Shown: piece after piece, positions 12,152 to 19,449 of the stretch
How the letters are laid out: each line of letters opens with the position of its first letter
Numbering within the stretch: position 1 is the first letter of the stretch
IMG/VR virus record: IMGVR_UViG_3300043446_004167
Span: 1-64,000 of that record
DNA: 64,000 nucleotides
Strand: one strand, 5' to 3'
Source of the DNA: a virus
The notes under the pieces: generated by a model
The model's database searches: none
Seen by the model: only the letters and a program-made list of their open reading frames with translations
Told to the model about the DNA's origin: nothing
Translations under genes and position numbers: made by a program

Positions 12152-13861
12152 TTATTGAATTTTAGTAAATCCATTAACTTTTTTAACTTCTAATACTCTT
12201 TCAAATTTATCGTCATATCCATCCCTGTGTGAAATAATCAGAACGTTCGAATCCTTTACAATATAATTTATAATTTTTAACATATCCTCAATCCCAGTGC
12301 TATCCAAAGAACTATCTAAAGTCTCATCGAAGAACATAATATTACAATTAACTGAGTTCTTGAGTCTTGCAATATCCCTCCAAGCTAGTAAAAGACTTAG
12401 ATTAATTCTTTGTTTCTCTCCTTCGGAAAAAGAACCATATGAATAATTTTCGTGAATTGGTGTATTAATAGTCTCCTTAAACTCACCATCTAATTGAAAA
12501 TTAATATACAAGTCCATCATTTGAAGATACTTATTAATTTGAGTGTTCATTACTGGTAAGTAATTTTCAATAATCTTAGATTTAACTCCAGTATCCTTCA
12601 TCAAAATATGAGAAAATTTTAAATACTCTAATGATTCATTATATGAAGATTGCATTTTCTCCAATTTTCTCAAATTAGAAATTAACTTCTTTAACCTTTT
12701 AATACCATCATCTTGGGTTTCTATTTTATTTTTAATTTCTTCTATTTCTTTATGAATACTTTTAATTTGCTTATTCTTTATGCTGATTTTACTTTGATTG
12801 TTTGATAAATTTGAATTTATATTAGTAATTTCTTTTGACAATTTAATAAATTCATTCTCTCGTTCTTCTTCTCTTTTGATATCTTCATATATTTGAGCCT
12901 CCCCCTGTACTAATTCATCTAAAGTTTTCTGTAGAGAAATGAATTTATTTTTTCGAAAATCTTCATCTACAGTTTGTGTGCAAGTAGGACAAACAGTATT
13001 ATTTTCGAAAAAAAATACTTCCTCTTTTATTGTAGATGTTTTTTGTTGGAGCTTTCCATATATTCCTAAAAATTGTTTTAACTTTTTAGGGATGTAAGAT
13101 AGTTTTTCTAAATCTGAATTTAATTCAAGTAAAGTATCTTGAAGTTTTGAATTTAATTCAATAAGATTGTCGGTTTCTTCTGATAGTGAATTTAGTTCTA
13201 TTTGTTTTCTTTCTATCATTTCAGAACCAGAACTTCTTATTATTTCAATATGTTCTTTTTCACTTTCTATTAAATCCTTAATTGATTTTTTCTGAAGATC
13301 TATTTCTCTTATATCGCTCTCTAGATTTCTAATTTTATCTTTTAAAACTAGATTCATTGCAGAAAATATTTTTATGTCAAGAAGTTCTTCAACTAAGTCT
13401 CTCCGCTCTGAGGAGGATAATTCCATAAAAGGAACATAATTTGTACTTCCAAGAACAACAACTTGCATAAATGTCTTATAAGACATTTTTAAAATATTTT
13501 GCTCTAGATATTTTTGTTGATCCTTAACTGCAGATAGTTCATCTTGTAATTTATCATTTACATAAATTTCAAAGATATTTGGAGAAATTCCTCTGCGAAT
13601 TTTATAGCTCTTATTACTTACGGTGAAAGAGATTTCAACCAAACAATCCTTCTTATTCACACTATTAACTAATTGTTTTTTTGTAACACCTCTATTGGAT
13701 TTACCATAAAGACCGAATATAAGAGCAGTAATAAGCAAACTCTTGCCCTGCCCATTTGCTCCTCTTAAGATTGTAGTTTTATGGCTGTTTAAAGTAACTT
13801 CAATAAATTGATTTCCAGCGGAAAGTATATTTTTATATTTTATTTTTTCAAAATAAAGCAT
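12152..13861 (-). CDS. 46: Recombination endonuclease subunit gp46 (SbcC/Rad50-like)
   Basis: A 569-residue SMC-type ATPase that pairs with gp47 to resect DNA ends for recombination-dependent replication. Walker A GANGQGKS is at 34-41. Long coiled-coil arms occupy roughly 165-420 and carry the zinc hook CPTC at 291-294. The ABC signature region FSEGEKQRINLSLLLAW and the Walker B IMFFDETLDSSLD lie near the C terminus, and a switch His is in VLIISHRDGYDD. All elements for activity are present. The gene follows a small DUF3110-like ORF and ends just before the promoter at 12112-12140. Confidence 0.96.
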   Translation of the reverse strand: MLYFEKIKYKNILSAGNQFIEVTLNSHKTTILRGANGQGKSLLITALIFGLYGKSNRGVTKKQLVNSVNKKDCLVEISFTVSNKSYKIRRGISPNIFEIYVNDKLQDELSAVKDQQKYLEQNILKMSYKTFMQVVVLGSTNYVPFMELSSSERRDLVEELLDIKIFSAMNLVLKDKIRNLESDIREIDLQKKSIKDLIESEKEHIEIIRSSGSEMIERKQIELNSLSEETDNLIELNSKLQDTLLELNSDLEKLSYIPKKLKQFLGIYGKLQQKTSTIKEEVFFFENNTVCPTCTQTVDEDFRKNKFISLQKTLDELVQGEAQIYEDIKREEERENEFIKLSKEITNINSNLSNNQSKISIKNKQIKSIHKEIEEIKNKIETQDDGIKRLKKLISNLRKLEKMQSSYNESLEYLKFSHILMKDTGVKSKIIENYLPVMNTQINKYLQMMDLYINFQLDGEFKETINTPIHENYSYGSFSEGEKQRINLSLLLAWRDIARLKNSVNCNIMFFDETLDSSLDSTGIEDMLKIINYIVKDSNVLIISHRDGYDDKFERVLEVKKVNGFTKIQ

Positions 13862-13862
13862 A

Positions 13863-14117
13863 TTATCTAGGAGGGATTAAAAATTCATCTGGCTGAATTA
13901 CCACATATCGATAATTATAATGCTTACAAGCTTTTATTGCAATATCTTTTTCAATCTCTACAATCCTCATTGGAGGATAATCATCAGCTTCCAGTAATCC
14001 TAAGTATCTTTCAGCATCATCCTCCTCCTCAAAAAAATAAATTACTTTTAGACCATATTCATCTTCAATTGCAAAAGCGCCAGTATTTGTATCATCATCG
14101 GACGAAAGCATATACAT
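13863..14117 (-). CDS. DUF3110-like small protein between genes 47 and 46
   Basis: An 84-residue acidic protein. The stretch YFFEEEDDAERYLGLLEADDYP (27-48) resembles the FEDEDDAxRYAxLLEAQDFP signature of the cyanobacterial DUF3110 family, followed by a basic/aromatic tail. It lies between 47 and 46 with gaps of 1 to 3 bases, so it is made with the Mre11/Rad50-like complex and could be an accessory to it. Function unknown. The cyanobacterial-type family is a mild hint towards a cyanobacterial host. Confidence 0.8.
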   Translation of the reverse strand: MYMLSSDDDTNTGAFAIEDEYGLKVIYFFEEEDDAERYLGLLEADDYPPMRIVEIEKDIAIKACKHYNYRYVVIQPDEFLIPPR

Positions 14118-14120
14118 TGT

Positions 14121-15167
14121 TCAAATCTCCATTTCTAAAGCCTCCTTATAAACATCGTGTAGAATTTTATGAACATTATCCTTGTTCAGATTAAAATCAG
14201 ATTGTTGAATATATTTATTTAATATTGTTAATGTATCTTCACAATCAATTTCTGATATATTCACATAATCATCATTTATATCCAAAGTATCAACAATTTT
14301 TAAATCAATAATATCTTGCTTCAATACTTCATTAATAAAAGATTCGTAATTACTTTGATTTGTTTTTTTCTTGATGACTATTTTAACATTTTTATTATTA
14401 AGAGATGAGTAATCAAAATCTTTAGTATTCAAGTCTGAATAGTAAACTCTTTTGTAGATTTCAAATGGATTCTGAATAAATTCCATTTCATATGTCTCTG
14501 TATCAAAGATAGTAAACCCTCTTTTGTCATCGACATCTGACCAATACATTTGATATGGATTGCCTAGATAAAATATTTTACCGTCATCGCTTTTTGTGTG
14601 GTAATGACCAGAAAACACTCTATCAAATTTTTGAAACATCTCTTTCGACTGTCCGTGTTTCTGAACCATTCCAGGAAATAAAGTAAACCCACTAAGCTCC
14701 AAATGCCCAAAAACAACTTTAGAATTTGTATTCTGAATTAATTCTAAAGTTTCTTTTTGATTTTCTTTACATATCCAAGGAACAAACAAGCATTTTAAAT
14801 TATCTAATATGTGTTCCTCTGCTTTTGAAATACGAGTAATATTTGAATAATCCCGAAGCAGAGTGTCAATGGCATTATATCTATTGGTATTTTTTAACTC
14901 AACATCGTGATTACCACAAATTTGATATAATGAAATATTTAAGTCTCTTAGCCTATCATAGAATACTCTGTGTGCCCACTCTAAGCCCCAATAATCAATT
15001 CCTTTTCGATTATCAAATGCATCTCCCATATGAATGACACAATCGATTCTACGGTCTTCTAGAGTAGGGAAGAATACATTGGAATAAAACTTTTCAAAAT
15101 AGTCGTGATATATTTTATTTGATTTTTTAAACGAAAAATGAGTATCAGTAAGAATTGAAATCTTCAT
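14121..15167 (-). CDS. 47: Recombination endonuclease subunit gp47 (SbcD/Mre11-like)
   Basis: A 348-residue calcineurin-like phosphoesterase, the nuclease partner of gp46. The metal-binding motifs are in order: LTDTHF (6-11), HMGDAFDNR (about 46-54), CGNHD (about 84-88), FGHLELSG and SGHYHTKS (about 153-193). The ATG at 15167 is preferred; the two codons before it would need a TTG start at 15173. The stop of gene 55 lies just before it, so the two are coupled. The C-terminal third is variable as usual. Confidence 0.95.
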   Translation of the reverse strand: MKISILTDTHFSFKKSNKIYHDYFEKFYSNVFFPTLEDRRIDCVIHMGDAFDNRKGIDYWGLEWAHRVFYDRLRDLNISLYQICGNHDVELKNTNRYNAIDTLLRDYSNITRISKAEEHILDNLKCLFVPWICKENQKETLELIQNTNSKVVFGHLELSGFTLFPGMVQKHGQSKEMFQKFDRVFSGHYHTKSDDGKIFYLGNPYQMYWSDVDDKRGFTIFDTETYEMEFIQNPFEIYKRVYYSDLNTKDFDYSSLNNKNVKIVIKKKTNQSNYESFINEVLKQDIIDLKIVDTLDINDDYVNISEIDCEDTLTILNKYIQQSDFNLNKDNVHKILHDVYKEALEMEI

Positions 15168-15169
15168 AG

Positions 15170-15700
15170 TCAATTATACTTAGAATAAACTAAATCTTTA
15201 ATTGAGTTATACTCAAAAGAATTGACATCATCATCTACAAAAAATACTTCATCATATAATGTTTTTTCTAAAATTTTATCAGCAATTTCTTTTTGTCTAT
15301 TTTCTCTGTTTATTCTTCTCAAAAATGCAAAATATGAAATTTGAGTAAAATAAGCAAAAGGATTTTTCTTCTTGCCCGTTTTAGGATTTACATAATCAGG
15401 ATCAAAATTATAAAGATATAAAATTGAATTTTCAACTGCATCCATAATCATATCTTCTCTGGATGAGTAGTTTGCAAATTTAGGAAGGTAAGATAAATGA
15501 GTAGCAATTTTTAAAAGACACTCTCCAATGTATTTTGGTATCTCTGGTCTTCCTTCCCAATCATCAGTATTTTTGGGATATGCTCCATACTTAATAAAGT
15601 AGTTCTCCTTAGCGTCCTCCCAACTTCTTTTATATTTTACCATTGCATCATAAAATTCTTTATTATTTACATAATGTTCAATTTTATCTCTTTTTTTCAT
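15170..15700 (-). CDS. 55: Late sigma factor gp55
   Basis: A 176-residue homologue of T4 gp55, the minimal sigma that directs host RNA polymerase to late promoters of TATAAATA type. The region 2-like core is visible: ATHLSYLPKFANYSSREDMIMDAVENSILYLYNFDP (about 67-102), then PFAYFTQISYFAFLRRINRENRQKE (about 112-136). Its presence fits the repeated NATAAATA elements upstream of structural genes elsewhere in the window. The start follows a 216-base gap with a host-type promoter candidate. Confidence 0.94.
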   Translation of the reverse strand: MKKRDKIEHYVNNKEFYDAMVKYKRSWEDAKENYFIKYGAYPKNTDDWEGRPEIPKYIGECLLKIATHLSYLPKFANYSSREDMIMDAVENSILYLYNFDPDYVNPKTGKKKNPFAYFTQISYFAFLRRINRENRQKEIADKILEKTLYDEVFFVDDDVNSFEYNSIKDLVYSKYN

Positions 15701-15728
15701 TTTTTTAATTTGACGTGTGAATTGACCA

Positions 15729-15758
15729 ATTTTACTATTTAAATATCATCTAAGTCAA
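15729..15758 (-). promoter_or_regulatory. Sigma70-type promoter candidate for gene 55
   Basis: On the minus strand TTGACT (15753-15758), an 18-base spacer and TAAAAT (15729-15734) lie about 29-58 bases upstream of the gene 55 start. The rest of the gap (15701-15916) holds small inverted repeats but no ORF. A host-type promoter here would let gp55, and the coupled 47 and 46, be made before late transcription. Confidence 0.55.
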
Positions 15759-15889
15759 ATTAAATAATGAGTAACATTACTTATTGACAAACATCTAAAA
15801 GATACATATAATCCTTCTGTCACTGAAGGAAATATTATATCTATAAGATCTATAGGACTTAGATATTTAAAGAGCAAAATTTAAGCATA

Positions 15890-15917
15890 GTCCGAAGGAC
15901 ATTCTCCGAAGGAGAAT
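15890..15917. repeat. Two consecutive mini-hairpins sharing TCCGAAGGA
   Basis: GTCCGAAGGAC (15890-15900) and ATTCTCCGAAGGAGAAT (15901-15917) are adjacent perfect inverted repeats with the same TCCGAAGGA core. On the minus strand their loop regions read CTTCGG. They begin at the stop codon of the gene at 15917-16330. There is no T tract, so they look like RNA-end or processing structures and not a rho-independent terminator. Confidence 0.65.
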
Positions 15918-16330
15918 CAATCTGTTTTGCTGTGAGATTCTTTTGAGTGATAAAGCTTTTCAAACATCTCTCTCGCTTCATCTACCTTTATAATATTTTT
16001 AGGTCTAGAATTAGATTTATTTGAATAGTCTACTCCAAAGATTTCACCAACATATTGCTTATGAATAGCAACAATAGATTTATCTTTAACTTCTGTCATT
16101 GTCATTATATCTTTTCTACGAATGATATGAGTTGTATCGGAACTCAAAGATAACCAAGGTGTAACTTTGACAAATGGAGTTCTATTTTTTGAAGATAATC
16201 CCATATTTACAATAATAGGATTATCTAAAACAATCATAACTTCATCGTTTTCTATAAATGCACATACTTTTGCTAATATCTCTTCTCCTGAGACCAACTT
16301 AAGAATCGAATAAAATATATCATTTGTCAT
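15917..16330 (-). CDS. Small conserved phage protein, possible relative of the gene before gene 43
   Basis: A 137-residue protein of unknown function. The N-terminal half has short beta strands (FYSILKLVSGEEILAKVCAFIENDEVMIVLDNPIIV), then VTPWLSLSSDTTHIIRRKDIMTMTEVKDK, and a basic/helical C-terminal tail. The SGEEI-x-A-x-V plus TPWL plus I-x-T-M layout is also found, more weakly, at 7779-8108. An Sm-like RNA-binding fold is possible but not shown. It overlaps the end of uvsW by 11 bases, so expression is coupled. Confidence 0.8.
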   Translation of the reverse strand: MTNDIFYSILKLVSGEEILAKVCAFIENDEVMIVLDNPIIVNMGLSSKNRTPFVKVTPWLSLSSDTTHIIRRKDIMTMTEVKDKSIVAIHKQYVGEIFGVDYSNKSNSRPKNIIKVDEAREMFEKLYHSKESHSKTD

Positions 16331-17819
16331 TTATACTCACCTCCTTTTTTGCTTTGAAATTAATTTTAAATAATTGATAATTAAATAATTCTTCGGAGTA
16401 AATTTTAATTCTTTCAATGAGATGATTTAAAGTATAATTTTTTTTAGATTTATATGTAATATCATCAGCAATATCATACAAAATCGCTTTATTTTTACTT
16501 GAAGATTTACGAAGAATACGACCAATACTTTGTAAACTACGAATTTTAGATTTAGTAGGACTTGCAAATATTAGATTGTGAAGATTACGAATTGAAACTC
16601 CTGTGCTGAAAACTCCATATGAAGCTACTATAATTGCGTTATTTTCTAATTCAGTAATTTCACGAATTCTTTCTCTTTGTTCAGTATCAACACCACCATA
16701 AACAAAGAATACTTTTCTTTTTTCACCCTCAGAATTATTTATAAGATCGTAAATAATCTGACCGTGAGTTTCAACACGAGAATATAATATCAAAGTATTT
16801 CCACTTAAATCTAAAGCCAAGTTCTTGATAAAATTATTTCTTTTTTCGTGAGTAATTAAATACTGAATTTCTTCTTCATATGTATTAAATTCCTTACCGT
16901 CGTGTTTAAGTATAATTATTTGAATTTCGAGCTTAGCGATGTTTCCTTTCTCCATCAGCTCATTTGTACGAATGACCTTGTAGATAGGGCTAAAAAGCCC
17001 TTCTAGAGTCCATATATGAACCTTCTCAGGTTGAGTAGTACCTGTAAATCCAAAACGATATTTTGTATCACACATCTTATTCAAAATTCCTTGAATTGAT
17101 GATGAGACACTTGCGTGGCATTCGTCTACAATAACTACATCATATTGACTAAAATACTTGTTATCTAATTTATTTAAACTTTGATATGTGGAAACAATTA
17201 CTGGTTTATCTGATGTTTTCTCATAACCAGAGTATATCTGATGTACAAGCTCAGAAGAATTCCATCCGTAGTCATCAAAATCTTTACTTAATTGAGAGCA
17301 CAGTGAAGTTCTAGGTACAATAATTAAAACTTTGAGACCTTTTTCTACATAATATCGACATATTGAGTAAATACACATTGATTTACCAGAAGAAGTTGGA
17401 GAAACTAAAAGCTTTCTGTTATGTCGAAGCGCCTGATATACGGCATCTACTTGATAATCTCTAAGCTCAAAGTTTGACGAAATGATTCTTTGCATATAGG
17501 CTTTAACCCCATCTTTTGAAATCATTTCATTCTCTTCATAGGGGAGTCCATAATATTCACTATTTTCAAATGAATATGTATATCCGTGAGCTTCAATTTT
17601 CTCAATTAAGCGGTCTAGAAGCCCAACATAAATTTCTTTTGTATGTAAATTTAATAGATTAATAATTCCATTCCAACCTTTATATCTTTTACTTCTCATA
17701 AATTTTGCTTGCTCCACTTCAAATTGAAAATAAGGAGCAAGTTCATATAAAATATGAGGCTCACAAGTTAATTTAAGATAAACTTCATTCTTTTTACTAA
17801 TAATTACATCATATTTCAT
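16320..17819 (-). CDS. uvsW: UvsW RNA-DNA/DNA helicase
   Basis: A 499-residue superfamily 2 helicase that in T4 unwinds R-loops and branched DNA and switches replication to the recombination mode. Motifs in order are: ELRDYQVDA (Q-type/motif 0), SPTSSGKS (Walker A), VIVDECHAS (DECH box), FGFTGT (motif III), LILYSRVETHG (motif IV) and SIGRILRKSS (motif VI). The N-terminal 110 residues are the small UvsW-specific domain (RSKRYKGWNGIINLLNLHTKEIYVG). It directly follows uvsY with a one-base overlap. Confidence 0.95.
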   Translation of the reverse strand: MKYDVIISKKNEVYLKLTCEPHILYELAPYFQFEVEQAKFMRSKRYKGWNGIINLLNLHTKEIYVGLLDRLIEKIEAHGYTYSFENSEYYGLPYEENEMISKDGVKAYMQRIISSNFELRDYQVDAVYQALRHNRKLLVSPTSSGKSMCIYSICRYYVEKGLKVLIIVPRTSLCSQLSKDFDDYGWNSSELVHQIYSGYEKTSDKPVIVSTYQSLNKLDNKYFSQYDVVIVDECHASVSSSIQGILNKMCDTKYRFGFTGTTQPEKVHIWTLEGLFSPIYKVIRTNELMEKGNIAKLEIQIIILKHDGKEFNTYEEEIQYLITHEKRNNFIKNLALDLSGNTLILYSRVETHGQIIYDLINNSEGEKRKVFFVYGGVDTEQRERIREITELENNAIIVASYGVFSTGVSIRNLHNLIFASPTKSKIRSLQSIGRILRKSSSKNKAILYDIADDITYKSKKNYTLNHLIERIKIYSEELFNYQLFKINFKAKKEVSINDK

Positions 17820-18247
17820 TAATTATACCCCGCTGTGAACTTCATAAATTCTATACTGTTTTTAATAACAAAAGTGCGATTTTCTATACTTTTAATGATA
17901 CTCTCAATATACTTGACCATTAATTGATAATAATCAATTTTAGTTTTTGATTTTATCAATTCAACATCTGCATTCAAATAGATATCTAAATCTGATTTCA
18001 TTACACGATGGTCAAATGGTTTTTCTTTATAGACTTCTGGACTTGCTTTTCCTGAATAATACAACCATTTCTCTTTTTGTAACTCTAAAAATTTATTCTC
18101 TTCTATCTTTTTAAGTAGTGTTATGTTATTATAAATTTCATAATATTTTGAATGAAGAGTTGGTATCCTTAAACTTTCTAAATGTAAATTATCTGGATCT
18201 ATTTTTGAGTCTTCATTCCATAATTTTTCAATTTCATTTATGTTCAT
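17819..18247 (-). CDS. uvsY: Recombination mediator UvsY
   Basis: A 142-residue homologue of T4 UvsY (137), which helps UvsX displace gp32 from single-stranded DNA. The family pattern is visible: IDPDNLHLESLRIPTLHSKYYEIY, then LQKEKWLYYSGKASPEVY (56-73) like T4 LKARLDYYSGRG. KIDYYQLMVKYIESIIKSIENRTFVIKNSIEFMKFTAG at the end matches T4 LQYWGILLDFCSGALDAIKSRGFAIKHIQDMRAFEAG. It lies between gene 3 and uvsW. Its partner UvsX is the one encoded as two trans-spliced pieces. Confidence 0.92.
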   Translation of the reverse strand: MNINEIEKLWNEDSKIDPDNLHLESLRIPTLHSKYYEIYNNITLLKKIEENKFLELQKEKWLYYSGKASPEVYKEKPFDHRVMKSDLDIYLNADVELIKSKTKIDYYQLMVKYIESIIKSIENRTFVIKNSIEFMKFTAGYN

Positions 18248-18252
18248 AAATT

Positions 18253-18801
18253 TTAATCGGAAACTCTCATTATATCATAAATTGTGTATTTGAAAACTAC
18301 ATCTGCAGTTGCATATTTAACATCGGTATCGGTAGAATCAAATTGAATAGAACTTAATGATACTGGAAATAGATCTTTAAAGTTTACTTTTAAATTTGCA
18401 TTATAGTTACTATTGTAAATAATCAAAGTACCATCAGACATTCCAGATATTGCATTCTGTTTGCCATTACTATTTTCATCTTCATTTAGAAGTTGTTGAT
18501 ACTGTCCAAAATCTCTTGGAAACCCAAATTGACATAACCAATTCCAAACTTCCAAATAATTTTCCATATCTTCATCTACCATAAAACGAATTGCTAAATC
18601 TTCAAATGATAGAACATCTCCTGGAACTGGAAGCATCTTCAATGGAGTGGCTTGCATTGCAACTCCTAAATTAATTCCTGGAATATTTGCAGAATTACAA
18701 AAGAAATCTATTTTTGGTTTTTTTTGTAAAGTGAATTTAAATCCAATTGTAGATAAAAAATTACGATTTTGAATTTGTTTTTGATATGGATTTGTACTCA
18801 T
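18253..18801 (-). CDS. 3: Tail completion (tail terminator) protein gp3
   Basis: A 182-residue homologue of T4 gp3 (176), the hexamer that caps the tail tube at its head-proximal end. CNSANIPGINLGVAMQATP followed by VPGDVLSFEDLAIRFMVDEDMENYLEVWNWL (about 56-86) follows T4 SVPIPGIRIDVTDTP...IPGSTFEFDPLVVRFLVDEKLTAYMECYKWM closely. The C-terminal half gives the tail-tube-like beta strands. It has a late-promoter element 23 bases upstream and diverges from the plus-strand gene at 18861. Confidence 0.92.
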   Translation of the reverse strand: MSTNPYQKQIQNRNFLSTIGFKFTLQKKPKIDFFCNSANIPGINLGVAMQATPLKMLPVPGDVLSFEDLAIRFMVDEDMENYLEVWNWLCQFGFPRDFGQYQQLLNEDENSNGKQNAISGMSDGTLIIYNSNYNANLKVNFKDLFPVSLSSIQFDSTDTDVKYATADVVFKYTIYDIMRVSD

Positions 18802-18823
18802 TATTCCTAAAAGGTGGTTAAAT

Positions 18824-18831
18824 TATTTATT
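18824..18831 (-). promoter_or_regulatory. Late promoter element for gene 3 (AATAAATA)
   Basis: A minus-strand AATAAATA element lies 23 bases upstream of the gene 3 start. It is back to back with the plus-strand TATAAATA at 18834-18841, two bases away. Confidence 0.6.
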
Positions 18832-18833
18832 TT

Positions 18834-18841
18834 TATAAATA
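18834..18841 (+). promoter_or_regulatory. Late promoter element (TATAAATA) for the plus-strand gene
   Basis: A perfect T4-type late -10 element TATAAATA lies 20 bases upstream of the ATG at 18861. The leader is only about 10-15 bases and has no clear Shine-Dalgarno sequence. Confidence 0.75.
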
Positions 18842-18860
18842 AAGTAAACTATTATTTTTT

Positions 18861-19349
18861 ATGGATAATTTAAATTTTAAAAATCTACAACTCTCATATC
18901 AAGCTGTCTATGATGAGACTCTTTGTGAGTCTATGGATGAGCTTGGACTTTTTGGTGAATATGATTATATTGATGAAGCAATGGCTGAAGGTCCTCGTAA
19001 GCAAAAAATGATAGCAAAGCAATTTGATCCACACGTTTCTGCTAAAGATCGTGCTACTGCTTTTAATGTTGGAGTTCGTGATGACCGTCCTCGCGATAAA
19101 AAGTCAACAGGAGGTAAAGGTGCAAGATTTTCTGATTATGGAGATAGAGGTGCTGGTAACAAAGCACGTCGCAGAGCTGGATTAGCTCCTTTAAGAGGGA
19201 ATACTAGAAATGAAGAAGTAGAACTATATGAACTAATCCTATCTCATCTTCTTGATGAGGGTTATACTGATAATCTAGAAAGTGCTATTGCAATTGTAGA
19301 AAATATGAGTGATGAATGGATTCAAGATATTGTTGAAAACAAATTATGA
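18861..19349 (+). CDS. Conserved marine T4-like phage protein, probably late/virion-associated
   Basis: A 162-residue protein and one of only two plus-strand genes. The middle (about 52-112) is rich in Lys/Arg/Gly/Asp (KKSTGGKGARFSDYGDRG) and probably disordered. The C-terminal segment YELILSHLLDEGYTDNLESAIAIVENMSDEWIQDIV (about 123-158) is a motif that recurs at the C termini of several small cyanophage proteins. A perfect late promoter element precedes it and a rho-independent terminator follows, so it is a single-gene late transcript. Function is unknown; I do not recognise a specific T4 equivalent. Confidence 0.85.
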   Translation: MDNLNFKNLQLSYQAVYDETLCESMDELGLFGEYDYIDEAMAEGPRKQKMIAKQFDPHVSAKDRATAFNVGVRDDRPRDKKSTGGKGARFSDYGDRGAGNKARRRAGLAPLRGNTRNEEVELYELILSHLLDEGYTDNLESAIAIVENMSDEWIQDIVENKL

Positions 19350-19372
19350 TTTAATTCACTAAAAGTGAGTAT

Positions 19373-19395
19373 AAAGCTCCTTAAATAGGAGCTTT
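19373..19395 (+). terminator. Rho-independent terminator after the 162-residue gene
   Basis: Arms AAAGCTCC (19373-19380) and GGAGCTTT (19388-19395) with a 7-base loop run into a T tract on the plus strand, 24 bases after the stop codon at 19349. Confidence 0.85.
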
Positions 19396-19449
19396 TTTAT
19401 TGACATAAATTTTTATATGTTCTATCCTATTTTTAAATAAAAGGTATAA

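Noticed and set aside
15701-15916. A tRNA or small RNA gene in the gap between gene 55 and its upstream neighbour
   Set aside because: No cloverleaf or acceptor-stem pairing could be found; only small hairpins and a promoter candidate.
15890-15917. The twin hairpins as a rho-independent terminator
   Set aside because: No T tract follows either stem on either strand.
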